A DNA stretch of 39,442 nt from Kordiimonadales bacterium. Lineage in GTDB: Bacteria > Pseudomonadota > Alphaproteobacteria > Sphingomonadales > Kordiimonadaceae. The DNA lies in the NCBI GenBank assembly GCA_002401685.1, contig NVTU01000025.1, positions 1 through 39,442 of the forward strand. The letters are read 5' to 3'. Made by a program: the position numbers and the translations under genes. The notes below the pieces were generated by a model that was given only the letters and a program-made list of their open reading frames with translations, was not told where the DNA came from and made no database searches. Shown here piece by piece: positions 18,201-26,651 of this stretch. Positions within the stretch are counted from its first letter, which is position 1. Every line of letters starts with the position of its first letter.

Positions 18201-18611
18201 AAGTTGCTCGCCGGTAAGCAGTACCTGAAAATGAAGGTTCGGGGCCGTGTTTATGAAGGCGACCCGCTTGACCAATGGTACAAGCCCTCCATGCTGATCA
18301 TCGGTGAAGGTAATTATTCGGATGCGCATGCATTCCCCTTTGCTTACCGTGCGCTTGGCATTGGAGAAATGGTAGGCATGCCGGTACCTGGCACTATGAC
18401 CGCCGTCTGGTGGGAGACCATGCACTCAGGCGATATCACAATTGGTATTCCGCAAGTCGGCGTGCTGGATATGGAGGGCAACTATCTGGAAAACTTCCAA
18501 ATTGAGCCTGAATATAAAGTGAAAAATGACCCTGCATCGAGCGCCGAAGGGAAAGACCTTCAGATTGAGAAAGCTGTTGAAGTGATGCTCGGCAAACTCG
18601 ACGCCGAATAG
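15279..18611 (+). CDS. Periplasmic tricorn-type protease (S41 family, propeller + PDZ)
   Basis: The 1110-residue product has a signal peptide ending near AIAADA, then repeated PD40/WD40-like beta-propeller units (ISPNGKTIAFAY, WSNDGKLLAFRSDRHG, YSPDGKKVAFISNRD), a PDZ-like domain at about 820-890 and an S41 catalytic domain. Predicted catalytic residues match tricorn by spacing: His798 in NASHTGAYYG, Ser1014-Asp1015 in NYSDAHAFPF, and Glu1071 in YLENFQIEPEY. Such proteins degrade peptides or unfolded proteins; the propellers form a gated entry. Between propeller and protease, residues about 565-622 are almost only Lys, Glu, Asp and Ala, probably a flexible or coiled-coil linker. ATG 15279 has GAGGGAG before it. 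It ends with a clear terminator and is likely monocistronic. Confidence 0.92.
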   Translation: MKNIIKCTLAATLLMGASHAAIAADANSDWFQYAAISPNGKTIAFAYKGDIYKVPTKGGTAVPLTVNAAWEGSPVWSNDGKLLAFRSDRHGSMDVFVMPSSGGAATRLTYHNAGDTPFSFTPDNKMVTFGSSRTDAASSSLFPRGSLPELYNVSVDGGTPEMVLTTPAQEAQWNKDGSKLLYREEKALESDLRKHDTSAFARDIWMYDAETGAHTQLTDFAGGDHNPVWGKGDKVFYTSEEADSTFNVWRMELSSGSRQAVTNYKKHPVRSLSISKGGLMAYLHHGSLYTVKDGNKPKKIKITINTDGHGRDVQTVDVSRRIRGFSVSPKGKEVAFVARGEVFVTSSEFNTTKRITNSAEQERSVDFAPDGKSIVYASERNGKWKIMQSKIASDDEKYFFAATVIDETILFEADNEAFQPMYSPDGKKVAFISNRDAVKVIDIESGEVTTPLPADNNYSYADGDITFDWSPDSKWLTIDFAPRGRLFITNIAIVPVDGSAPPRDISLSGYQDGGPSWHSGGNAVLWYTSRYGQRDHGSWGREFDILAAFLNQDAFDKFSMSKEEYELNKELEEDKKKKKEKDEKKAKEEADKAKKADGKADAEDAEADKKDGDKEDDKDKVEPIEIDWDGIADRTVRLTVHASDLSSAVLTKDGEKLYYLSRFENGYDLWMQDLRKGETKLVTKLGARGAAFELADDEKSLFILADGSLAKYKLDGASASRKGVSLRASMEVHAGAERDYFFEHIWRQVKDKFYNPNMHGVDWADMKAEYAAKLPNIGNNRDFARMMEELLGELNASHTGAYYGARIPNRDRAATLGLLFDYTDTSGALKIDEVLDKSPFAKASSSVKAGMSLVAIDGVKLDRSQNIYQLLNHRAGERVRLTFSKEDGTSFDEVMKPITGGAQNQLMYERWVKSREALVEELSGGRLGYVHVRAMNDRSFRQVYSNILGKNFTKEAILVDTRWNGGGWLHNDLAKLLAGKQYLKMKVRGRVYEGDPLDQWYKPSMLIIGEGNYSDAHAFPFAYRALGIGEMVGMPVPGTMTAVWWETMHSGDITIGIPQVGVLDMEGNYLENFQIEPEYKVKNDPASSAEGKDLQIEKAVEVMLGKLDAE

Positions 18612-18632
18612 CTTTTAAATAAGTTGAAAATT

Positions 18633-18663
18633 AGGGACTGGCTGTGTGCTGGTCCCTTTTTTT
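18633..18663 (+). terminator. Rho-independent terminator of the tricorn-type protease gene
   Basis: AGGGAC (18633-18638) and GTCCCT (18652-18657) form a stem with a 13-base loop, and a run of T residues follows directly through 18663. It begins 21 bases after the stop codon at 18609-18611. Confidence 0.85.
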
Positions 18664-19051
18664 ATGCCAAGACCCGTCCTATCTGCACGCCCATATTCGC
18701 ATTCAACTGCCGCTATCATCAGCCTTGTCTGGGTTATATCTATGATGATTACCGGCTGCTCAGTATGTTTTCATCGAAACCATTTAGGGCATTGATGACC
18801 AACTAATCATCTAGGAACTCGCAGCCAGCCCCCATAGAATCAGACCACTTACGGACGCTACGGATACATAGGATTAGTCACGGCGGCAGCTTTTCTGGCG
18901 CATGCGACGCGTAGATGATGATATTTGCCGCGCTTTGCCCCCGGATTTCCCTTGCCACCCGCCTTAAAGGCACTACCCTTTATAACGCGTCGGGGAAGGG
19001 CGTGCACAATAAAAACTGCGCGGATAGCCTCTTTAGGCTTAGGGAGAGATG
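18664..19051. other. Intergenic stretch without recognisable gene
   Basis: Reading frames here are short, lack ribosome-binding sites and do not resemble proteins. One minus-strand frame (18858-19073) starts inside the next gene and is rejected. A small hairpin AGCCT-CTTT-AGGCT at 19026-19039 lies directly before the AGGGAG ribosome-binding site of the MFS gene and might affect its translation. Nothing else is seen. Confidence 0.5.
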
Positions 19052-20371
19052 ATGCCAGATTCAGGGAAAACACCAGTGCAAGAAGAACAAGGGGCCGACA
19101 CGCCCGGCATGTCGAAGAAAATGCGAAACTATACGCTGGCCGTACTAACGCTGGTCTACACCTTCAATTTTGTCGACCGCCAAATTTTGGTGATCATGTC
19201 GGAATCGATTAAGAACGAGTTGTTGCTCAGCGATACTCAGCTGGGTCTTTTAACGGGTCTGGCTTTTGCGATGTTCTATGTCAGCGTCGGTATTCCTATT
19301 GCCTATTTCGCTGACAGAATGAACCGGCGTAATATCATCGCAGCCTCCCTTACTGTGTGGAGCGCAATGACAGCCCTTTCAGGGTTTGCGCAAAACTACT
19401 CTCAGTTACTATTGGCCCGCGTTGGGGTTGGGGTTGGTGAAGCTGGTGGCAGCCCGCCCGCGCACTCCATGATATCAGATATGTTCGACAAAAAATCACG
19501 CGCTACTGCCTTAGCCATTTATACAGCGGGCTTATATTTGGGCGTCACTGTCGGCTTTATTCTGGGCGGTTTTCTTGTCGATATATACGGCTGGCGTGCC
19601 ACATTTATGATTGTCGGCATTCCCGGCGTTCTGCTGGCCTTAGTGCTGCGCTATACGGTTATTGAGCCACAGCGCGGGGTGTTCGAAAAAACCTCCTCTA
19701 AAAAACCTCCTTCCTTTAGGGAAACACTTGCTGCTGTGAAGAACATGAAATGTTTCCCCTACGTCGCCTTTGGCTGCGCTATGTCAGCTTTTGTAAGTTA
19801 TGGCAGCAGTAATTTCATGCCTTCTTTGCTCATCCGCTATCACGACATGGCCGCTAGTGAAGTTGGCCTTGTACTGGGCCCTACGGCTGGCGTTGGTGGC
19901 ATGATCGGCGCCTTTATGGGCGGATATCTTACGGATAAATACGCAACCAATAACCCTAGCTGGTACCTGTGGTTCCCAGGCCTGATTGGTGTGTTCGGCA
20001 TTCCGCTCGGCATTTTTGCTTTCCAAACAGACAACACAACCGCAGCCCTTGTGGCGTATTTCTTCTTTGCAGTGATGGGCACACTCTATCTCGCTCCCTC
20101 AATTGCAATAGTGCACAGGCTTGTAGAACCGCGTATGCGGGCGATGTCTTCTGCGATGCTATTTTTTGTTCTAAACCTTATTGGCCTCGGCCTTGGCCCA
20201 CTGTTTGTTGGCTTCCTTAGCGATATGCTGGCCGACGCCGACGGTGTTGCGAACTTGCGGCTTGCTCTTACAATCGCGACACCGCTGGCGCTTGTGAAAG
20301 GCTATGCATACTGGAAGGGTGGCAAGCTGTTGCCTGAAGACCTTGAGCGCGTGGAGGGAACTGGTGGTTAA
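19052..20371 (+). CDS. MFS transporter, spinster-like family
   Basis: The 439-residue product has twelve predicted membrane segments. The first segment TLAVLTLVYTFNFVDRQIL with its Asp-Arg, the loop ADRMNRRNIIAASLTVWSAM (MFS motif A), VGVGEAGGSPPAHSMISDMF and the central GWRATFMIVGIPGVLLALVL are all typical of the spinster-like MFS proteins abundant in alphaproteobacteria. It should move a small organic solute across the inner membrane; the substrate is unknown. AGGGAG at 19041-19046 favours ATG 19052 over the adjacent ATG 19049. Its last 8 bases overlap the GTG start of the hydrolase gene, so uptake or export of an ester related to that hydrolase is conceivable. Confidence 0.9.
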   Translation: MPDSGKTPVQEEQGADTPGMSKKMRNYTLAVLTLVYTFNFVDRQILVIMSESIKNELLLSDTQLGLLTGLAFAMFYVSVGIPIAYFADRMNRRNIIAASLTVWSAMTALSGFAQNYSQLLLARVGVGVGEAGGSPPAHSMISDMFDKKSRATALAIYTAGLYLGVTVGFILGGFLVDIYGWRATFMIVGIPGVLLALVLRYTVIEPQRGVFEKTSSKKPPSFRETLAAVKNMKCFPYVAFGCAMSAFVSYGSSNFMPSLLIRYHDMAASEVGLVLGPTAGVGGMIGAFMGGYLTDKYATNNPSWYLWFPGLIGVFGIPLGIFAFQTDNTTAALVAYFFFAVMGTLYLAPSIAIVHRLVEPRMRAMSSAMLFFVLNLIGLGLGPLFVGFLSDMLADADGVANLRLALTIATPLALVKGYAYWKGGKLLPEDLERVEGTGG

Positions 20372-21371
20372 CGCCAGCTTCCAATGCTATTTTGATGAAC
20401 TAGTAAAACCGCGGGCAGGCATGAACCCTGCCCCGCAAACCTTCCCGAAGGCGCCCGCTGACGCCAGCGAAGAAGCGCAGATGATGATTGCGTCTTTTGA
20501 AGGCAGCATGCCGCGCCCCAATTACGATGACCCGGCGGTAAGGCAACAAATCCGGCCGGTCATTGAGGCCATGTGGGGCAGCGTTACAAACTATTTGGAT
20601 TTTGACTTTACCCGCCGCAATGAAAAGCTCGGCGGTGTTAACTGCACGGTTTTCACGCCAGCGGCCCTAAAAAATAAAACCCAAAAGCTGCTCTATCTGC
20701 ATGGCGGTGCCTACTGGCTCGGGTCTCCCGAAGCCAACTCAACAGTTGCCCTAATGATGGCGCATCACAGCGGCCTGGAAGTTATCTCTGTTGACTACCG
20801 CTTGGCGCCAGAGTTCCCGCACCCAGCTGGGCGCGATGATGCAGTTGCCGTATACGGCGCCCTGCTTGGCCAAGGCTATAACGCCTCTGACATTGCTATG
20901 TTCGGCGATAGCGCCGGCGGCGGGCTCGCGCTAATGACAGCGCTTGAACTAAGAGATCATACCTCCCTGCCCTTACCTGCAGCACTCGGCCTCAACTGCC
21001 CCTGGGTCAACATGGCGATGGACGGCGACAGTTATGAGACCGTTGCTGCGTTGGACCCAATACTGAGCGTTTCCGGCCTTGCGCCTGCAGCCGCGGGGTA
21101 CGCCGGTAATTTGGGCATCACCGCGCCAGAAGTGAATGCGCATAAGGCGGACCTAACGGGCTTACCGCCGATGATCATCCAAGTCGGCACACGCGACATC
21201 CTGCTATCAGACGCTATCCGAACAGCCAAACAGGCCCGACTTTGCGGCGTAGATGTTGAATTCGAAGTGTTTGACGGCATGTGGCATGTTTGGCACGCCA
21301 CGCCCGGCTTACCGGAGGCGGAAAAAGCAACACTGGATATTGCGACGTTTCTTTGCAACCATATGGGTTGA
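20364..21371 (+). CDS. Alpha/beta hydrolase, HSL-type esterase (fold-3)
   Basis: The 335-residue product has the hormone-sensitive-lipase pattern: oxyanion-hole motif LHGGAYWLGS (His113-Gly-Gly), nucleophile elbow GDSAGGG with Ser183, Asp278 in VGTRDILLSD and His308 in GMWHVWH; the spacing fits the family. It lacks a signal peptide and should hydrolyse short-chain esters or a similar acyl substrate in the cytoplasm. I chose the GTG at 20364 because GGAGGGAA lies just before it and it overlaps the MFS stop by 8 bases (coupled translation); ATG 20421 is an alternative that leaves the domain intact. The sulfatase-like gene follows after 22 bases, so MFS, hydrolase and sulfatase probably form an operon. 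Confidence 0.9.
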   Translation: MVNASFQCYFDELVKPRAGMNPAPQTFPKAPADASEEAQMMIASFEGSMPRPNYDDPAVRQQIRPVIEAMWGSVTNYLDFDFTRRNEKLGGVNCTVFTPAALKNKTQKLLYLHGGAYWLGSPEANSTVALMMAHHSGLEVISVDYRLAPEFPHPAGRDDAVAVYGALLGQGYNASDIAMFGDSAGGGLALMTALELRDHTSLPLPAALGLNCPWVNMAMDGDSYETVAALDPILSVSGLAPAAAGYAGNLGITAPEVNAHKADLTGLPPMIIQVGTRDILLSDAIRTAKQARLCGVDVEFEVFDGMWHVWHATPGLPEAEKATLDIATFLCNHMG

Positions 21372-21393
21372 ATAAGCTTTTACGGAAGATTTT

Positions 21394-23064
21394 GTGAAAC
21401 AAACCAGCCGCCAACATAGTTTTTTTGAGCTCATAACCCTTATCTTCCTTGTTATTGTAGCAAGTTACAAAGCGGCTGAGTGGTCAGTTGCCGGGCTGCT
21501 GCCGTGGCTGCACGGCCTATTCCTGTTAACCGCATATTTGCTAGTGCGACTGGTGGCTGACAGGCTGCACGCACGCCTCGGCGTTGCCCTGTTTGCGGTG
21601 ACAGCACTGTATCTGATCACAGAGATTGTCATCCAGCAAACCACCGGGCTACATTTTAACCTGTTCATATTATCGCTGATGCAACAAAGCGGTTTCACTA
21701 GCCAAATAGGCGTGTCTGGCTACAGTCTAGCAGCCGTTACATTCTTCGTTTTTGCCGTCGCACTAATCGGCGCGCAGCGGCTGAAAAAGCCGTTTTTCGT
21801 GCTGCAGGGACGTATCTTACTGGCCTCAACACTTGCGCTCGGGATCGCTGTTCAGGGCCTATACGGACTGCTATTTTTTGTGGGTGCTGCCGAAGTTGAG
21901 GATGTGCGCAGAAAACTGCCGTTGTTCACGGCTCTTCACCCCTACAGGTCCGGTAAAATTCTTGGCTTGGTGCTCAATGAACGCGCAGAGAACCCATTTG
22001 CGAACCGTACAGAAATTCCAAGGAAACTACCCGACCCTGCCGCGCGCGCGACCTTTTCCAAAGGCGCGCCAAATATAGTGCTGGTGGTGACCGATAGCCT
22101 GCGTGTGAAGGAACTGCGAGCGGACCGAACACTTGCGCCGAACCTGATGGCATGGGCGCAAAGCGGTAGTTTGTCGCTCGATGCATACAGCACCTCCAAC
22201 TGCACGCACTTCAGCTTCTATTCTATGTTTACCGGCAAATTACCAACAGGCTTCGGCCAAGCGCGCCGATCTAAGAATACAGTAGGCATGCTGCGTGATT
22301 TTGAAGCCAACGGGTACACGATAACAACAGCAGAAGCCAACCCGCTTGACCTGTATGATGTTGCCAGTTTCCTCTTTCCCAAAACTACCGAGCGGTATAT
22401 CGCCCTTGAGGAAAACGGTGCCCGTGCAAGCGACCAGGCTGTCACAAACCAGACCCTGAAAATTTTAAAGGCAGCTGTTAATAGCAACCAGCCGTTTTTC
22501 CATCTCGCCTACTATTTTGGTACCCATTACCCCTACGACACGGCCTTCGGTGACGATGCCATAGACGGCCATACAAAGTATCTGGCCTCCATTCGATCCT
22601 TCGATGAAGAAATTGGGAAATTGAAACGTGCGCTGGAGAAAAACGGTCAGTTGGGGAATACCGTCGTCATCATCACATCCGACCACGGCGAGGAATTCCT
22701 TGATACAGGGCGTATCGGCCACGCCAGCAGGCTAACGGACGAGCAGGTCAAAATACCCATGGTAATTATCGCTCCGGAGCAAGCCAAAGCCGACCCGGCA
22801 CGCGTTCGAAGCCACATGGATTTAATGCCCTATATATTGCAGATGGTGGGCGTGGAAACAGAGCCCGGTAGCGGGCCAATATTCCTAGCAAACTGCAGCT
22901 ACGACTTCCCCAAGGGGTTCGCTGTTATCAGCCTGGAAGGGCGGGCAGACTTCAGTTACCTAAGCGGTTACCTAACCCCGATCCGCAGCCCGAACGGAGC
23001 GTTAGCGGACCCAGCCCTGCAATCCAAGGCCGCCGCAGAACTGCTGGTGAAGATAAAAAACTAG
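21394..23064 (+). CDS. Membrane-anchored sulfatase-family protein (YejM/LtaS-like)
   Basis: The 556-residue product has about five N-terminal membrane segments (to about residue 175) and a large periplasmic sulfatase-fold domain. Metal/catalytic elements: Asp234 in LVVTDSLR, a probable nucleophile Thr271 in SNCTHFSFYS, Asp430-His431 in SDHGEEF and His443 in IGHASR. There is no Cys-x-Pro-x-Arg sulfatase signature; the Thr nucleophile and membrane topology resemble lipoteichoic-acid synthase, phosphoethanolamine transferases and YejM/PbgA. It might transfer or remove a phospho-group on an envelope lipid or polysaccharide, or act as a regulator like YejM. The start is GTG 21394 with CGGAAG upstream. 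It closes a likely three-gene operon with the MFS transporter and hydrolase. Confidence 0.83.
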   Translation: MKQTSRQHSFFELITLIFLVIVASYKAAEWSVAGLLPWLHGLFLLTAYLLVRLVADRLHARLGVALFAVTALYLITEIVIQQTTGLHFNLFILSLMQQSGFTSQIGVSGYSLAAVTFFVFAVALIGAQRLKKPFFVLQGRILLASTLALGIAVQGLYGLLFFVGAAEVEDVRRKLPLFTALHPYRSGKILGLVLNERAENPFANRTEIPRKLPDPAARATFSKGAPNIVLVVTDSLRVKELRADRTLAPNLMAWAQSGSLSLDAYSTSNCTHFSFYSMFTGKLPTGFGQARRSKNTVGMLRDFEANGYTITTAEANPLDLYDVASFLFPKTTERYIALEENGARASDQAVTNQTLKILKAAVNSNQPFFHLAYYFGTHYPYDTAFGDDAIDGHTKYLASIRSFDEEIGKLKRALEKNGQLGNTVVIITSDHGEEFLDTGRIGHASRLTDEQVKIPMVIIAPEQAKADPARVRSHMDLMPYILQMVGVETEPGSGPIFLANCSYDFPKGFAVISLEGRADFSYLSGYLTPIRSPNGALADPALQSKAAAELLVKIKN

Positions 23065-23356
23065 AGTTAATTCGGCAGTAACTAAACCAATGTTCGAGCT
23101 CCAATAAACCCCTATAAACCCACGGCATGCCCTGCATCTACGCCGAAATTTATCCAGACTGTTCTTACACTTAGCCAATCGTCCTTCGTGCTTGTTCCCA
23201 CCCTGTGTCTCTTAAGTGCCCGATTATAGCGATTTTTTTTCACTCGATCGTGACCTAGGGGCAATTGACGCCTTTTCGTCTAGATGGCAGGCTGTTGGCG
23301 TGCGGGATAATAGCAAAAAAATATAACAATTATCCAATGATAGACCGGAGAATTCG
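23065..23356. other. Intergenic stretch, probable promoter region of the FtsX-type permease gene
   Basis: No gene is seen. The right end is AT-rich (GATAAT at 23306-23311, then a run of A and ATATAACAATTATCC), which could hold the promoter of the permease gene, but no well-spaced -35 box was found. A run of eight T residues occurs near 23230 without a stem before it. Confidence 0.4.
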
Positions 23357-25834
23357 ATGTTTCAGAATTACCTCACGTCAGCGGTGCGTAATATTTTACG
23401 GCACAAGCTATTTTCCTTCATTAATGTTTTCGGCTTAGCCATTGGTTTGGCCGCCTGCATCATGATCCTTCTTTTTGTGCGCTACGAGACCGGGTTTGAT
23501 AGCCATATCTCGGATGCAGATAATATCTACAGACTTGAATCGAAGTTTACACCACCTGGCCGAAGCCCGGTTCACACCTCCCAGGGCACTGGCCACATCA
23601 AATTTGGGATCGAGGAAAACTTTCCAGAACTTAGCAATCTTTCCCGTTTTATGTTTGATGACGAAACCGCCCTAGTGCGGCGTGGCGATACACTATTTTA
23701 CGAAACATTGATGTTCGCTGATAAAAATCATTTTGAGTTTTTTGACTACGCCATGGTCGCTGGCGACAAACAGAATGCGCTTTCCAACCCTTCTTCAATT
23801 GTCCTAAACGAGCGTATGGCCGTCAAATATTTTGGCGCTGAAAATCCAATCGGACAAGAAATTACAGTAACTGTGCTTGGTGTCGAGAAAGAGTTTACGG
23901 TTTCGGCCGTCGCCAGAAATCTGCCTGACAACAGCCACATGAAAATGGATATGGCGATCTATCTGGATGACAACCAATTCGCTTTTAACCCCAATTATTC
24001 GGGCCGTTGGATGGCGACAAATATGTATGTCTATTTCAAGCTAGCACCGAACGCCTCGGCCGCAGCAATAGAAGCACGCTTTCCTAAGTTCATTGATGTG
24101 AACGCAACGCCTGAAATCCGTGAGTTTGGCATGACACTCGCCAGCGCCAATCTGATGGCGGAATGGCAGCTTGTAAAAATCAAAGATATCCACCTTTACG
24201 GCGCACCGCTGCGGGCAATGAAACCACGTGGCAATCTAACCAACATTATCTCCTTCTCCGCGATTGCATTGGTAATTTTGGCCATCGCGATTATCAATTT
24301 CACCAACCTGTCTACAGCCAGGATATCCCAGCGTGCGCGTGAGATCAGCGTCCGAAAAGTGTTGGGGGCCAAGCGCGGTCAGATCATGCTGCAACTGCTT
24401 GGAGAGGCTAACATCCTGGCCCTAACCAGCGTTATTCTGGCACTGGCCTTTGTGGAGATAACGCTGCCAGCCTATAACGCGTTCCTTGATACAAATATAT
24501 CGCTGGGTTTTGCCGAAAACCCTTGGGCGGCCCTTCAGTATCTTGGCTTTGCTGCTGTTGTTGGCACGCTAACCGGGCTGTACCCCGCGCTTCAGCTTTC
24601 ATCCTTCCGACCGTCAGATGTGCTTAAATCAAATCAGTCGTCTTCTGCAGGTTCCTCAAAAGTGCGCAATATACTGGTTGTTCTCCAATTTGCATCCTCC
24701 ATTGCCCTGATCATCGCGACGGCCACAGTATATAAACAAACTGATTACGGCCGAACACTTGATACAGGTTTCAAAACCGACGGCATGCTTATCGTGAAGG
24801 GCCTGGACGCGCCCGTATTCGCCGGGCGGTTAGAGAGCTTCAAACGCGAGCTTGCCAACCATGCAGATGTTTCGTCGGCGACTTTATCCCTGCGAACACC
24901 GTCAGAGGAAATATTCGGCGCGACCCGGGCAAATCTGCCCTCTAGCGACGACAATGTTGTGCTGACGATGCAGCCAATTGATTTCGACTATTTCAAAACC
25001 TATGAAGTAAGCCCAATTGCGGGCAGACTGCTCGACGAGGCTCGGAGTTCAGACCGTATCCGCCCACTTAATGCCGACTACCGGGATGGCGGCGCAGTTC
25101 TGAACGAAACCGCCGTGAGGCGTTTTGGCTTTGCAAGCGCCGAAGCCGCGATAGGACAACCTTTCAGAATGCTGGCCGATACGTCCGATACATCAAAGGT
25201 GGTGACCGTAACCATTGTCGGTGTGATCCCCGATCTGATTATTGGTTCTACCCGCGACGTCGTTGATCCGTCCGTCTACTATGTAGATGAATTTCGGTAC
25301 CGACAGCTTTCGCTCAGCTTTTCAACTGAGAGCCTTCCAACACTGATGATACATGCGGAAAATGTGTGGCAAAAATTCGCGCCGGACTTACCGTTCCGCT
25401 CAGAATTCTTGCAGGATAATATTGACGCTCTCTACAACGGCGAAGAGGCGACTAGCCAAATGTTCGGTGTTTTCGCGGCCTTTGCCATCCTTGTTTCTGC
25501 GCTCGGCTTATACGGGCTTGCCGCATTTGTGGCGGAGCGACGCACCAAGGAAATCGGCATCCGCAAAGTACTCGGTGCAACGATGAGGGACATATTGGCC
25601 TTGATGGTTTGGCAGTTCTCCAAGCCCGTACTGGCAGCGAACCTGATCGCGTGGCCCATTGCCTGGTATGTGATGTCGGACTGGCTCGCTAGTTTCCAAT
25701 ATAGAATTACCCTTAGCCCGACGCTCTTTTTAGTCGCAGGACTTTTCGCCTTATTGATTGCATGGATAACCATCGCGCAGCATGCATCCAAGGTGGCCCG
25801 TACAAAGCCGATCACAGCGTTGCGGTACGAGTAG
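23357..25834 (+). CDS. MacB/FtsX-type ABC transporter permease, orphan
   Basis: The 825-residue product has the double MacB-type layout: an N-terminal membrane segment (FSFINVFGLAIGLAACIMILL), a periplasmic domain, an FtsX domain with three segments near 300-420 (including RAREISVRKVLGAKRGQI), a second copy with a periplasmic domain, and a C-terminal FtsX domain with RRTKEIGIRKVLGATMRDIL. The two ISVRK/IGIRK-VLGA motifs are the coupling-helix signatures. Such proteins work with a LolD/MacB-type ATPase in mechanotransmission, lipoprotein, peptide or antimicrobial export. No ATPase gene is adjacent, so its partner must be elsewhere. CGGAG precedes ATG 23357. This 800-residue two-FtsX form is common in Bacteroidetes, Acidobacteria and some proteobacteria. 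Confidence 0.88.
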   Translation: MFQNYLTSAVRNILRHKLFSFINVFGLAIGLAACIMILLFVRYETGFDSHISDADNIYRLESKFTPPGRSPVHTSQGTGHIKFGIEENFPELSNLSRFMFDDETALVRRGDTLFYETLMFADKNHFEFFDYAMVAGDKQNALSNPSSIVLNERMAVKYFGAENPIGQEITVTVLGVEKEFTVSAVARNLPDNSHMKMDMAIYLDDNQFAFNPNYSGRWMATNMYVYFKLAPNASAAAIEARFPKFIDVNATPEIREFGMTLASANLMAEWQLVKIKDIHLYGAPLRAMKPRGNLTNIISFSAIALVILAIAIINFTNLSTARISQRAREISVRKVLGAKRGQIMLQLLGEANILALTSVILALAFVEITLPAYNAFLDTNISLGFAENPWAALQYLGFAAVVGTLTGLYPALQLSSFRPSDVLKSNQSSSAGSSKVRNILVVLQFASSIALIIATATVYKQTDYGRTLDTGFKTDGMLIVKGLDAPVFAGRLESFKRELANHADVSSATLSLRTPSEEIFGATRANLPSSDDNVVLTMQPIDFDYFKTYEVSPIAGRLLDEARSSDRIRPLNADYRDGGAVLNETAVRRFGFASAEAAIGQPFRMLADTSDTSKVVTVTIVGVIPDLIIGSTRDVVDPSVYYVDEFRYRQLSLSFSTESLPTLMIHAENVWQKFAPDLPFRSEFLQDNIDALYNGEEATSQMFGVFAAFAILVSALGLYGLAAFVAERRTKEIGIRKVLGATMRDILALMVWQFSKPVLAANLIAWPIAWYVMSDWLASFQYRITLSPTLFLVAGLFALLIAWITIAQHASKVARTKPITALRYE

Positions 25835-25959
25835 GATCCTTCGGCACTGGCTAAACAAGTAAGCCGGCTTAGGCAGGCCCACTTGATTTAATGAGCGGGG
25901 TCTTGTTCTCGCCGTTCACATAGAATGAAACCCCAGATAACCGAGCCGAAGTTTGGCGC

Positions 25960-26601
25960 TTAGGTTTCTATCTTCAGGCTGTTGAGGATCATGTCGCTGA
26001 CCCTAGTTTTGGCCTCTTCAAACTGCGCGTCCGTAAGCGCTTCTCCGCCGTTCAGAGCTCTAATCTGTGCTTCAAAATCCGCATAATGCTGGGTCGTGCC
26101 CCAGATCATGAAAAACAGCGTCCGCGGGTTAACTGGCGCGAGCTTGCCTTCTTCAATCCAGCGGTTCAAAATTTCTTCCCGGCTCTCTAACCAAGGTTTT
26201 ACAGTTTCGGCCAGATAATCCTGCAAGAACGGTGCGCCGCTTGCCATCTCAATCGCCCATAGGCGTGATCCGTAAGGCCGCACGCGTGCCAGGTCCATCT
26301 TGGACTTAACGTAGGACGAGATTGCTTCTTTAGGGTCGTCTGTGGCGTCAAAGTTATCAGCTGCATGCAGCCAAATCTCGCACACATCTTCGATCACTGT
26401 TCGGTACAAGTCTTCCTTGGCACCGAAGTAATAATAAACGTTTGGTTTCGGGACACCTGCGCGCTCCGCAATCAGGCCAACGCTAGCACCCTTGAAGCCC
26501 TTTTCTGCAAAAACAGTTTCTGCGGCTTTCATGATCTTGCTTTTGTTTTCTGCGCGGATACTGGCTTTGTGGCCTGTTCCTGGCGCGCCTTTCGTAGCCA
26601 T
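25960..26601 (-). CDS. TetR family regulator, RutR-like
   Basis: The 213-residue product has an N-terminal TetR helix-turn-helix (IMKAAETVFAEKGFKGASVG then IAERAGVPKPNVYYYFGAKE) and a C-terminal domain of RutR type: SRLWAIEMASGAPFLQDYL, then WIEEGKLAPVNPRTLFFMIW followed by TTQHYADFE. These stretches are close to E. coli RutR, a uracil/thymine-sensing regulator of pyrimidine metabolism (comparison from memory). The start at 26601 has AGGGGGA upstream; the 26619 extension is less likely. It is downstream of the TonB receptor gene on the same strand, separated by a strong hairpin, and near the nucleoside catabolic operon, which makes a role in nucleobase- or nucleoside-responsive control attractive but unproven. 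Confidence 0.85.
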   Translation of the reverse strand: MATKGAPGTGHKASIRAENKSKIMKAAETVFAEKGFKGASVGLIAERAGVPKPNVYYYFGAKEDLYRTVIEDVCEIWLHAADNFDATDDPKEAISSYVKSKMDLARVRPYGSRLWAIEMASGAPFLQDYLAETVKPWLESREEILNRWIEEGKLAPVNPRTLFFMIWGTTQHYADFEAQIRALNGGEALTDAQFEEAKTRVSDMILNSLKIET

Positions 26602-26651
26602 ACGGTCCCCCTGGCACAAAATAATTTACTGACTTAACTCTAGTCTCAAAC

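Noticed and set aside
18858-19073. 71-codon minus-strand ORF in the long intergenic stretch
   Set aside because: It starts inside the MFS gene, lacks a ribosome-binding site, and the composition is basic and irregular.
25869-25919. Minus-strand 16-codon frame starting at GTG, between the FtsX-type permease and tetR genes, with protein-like residues
   Set aside because: It is very short, a TAG lies shortly upstream in frame, and there is no ribosome-binding site; likely chance.
26630-26649. GACT/AGTC half-sites upstream of the tetR start as an autoregulatory operator
   Set aside because: Only 4-base arms match and nothing resembles the RutR consensus; too weak to annotate.
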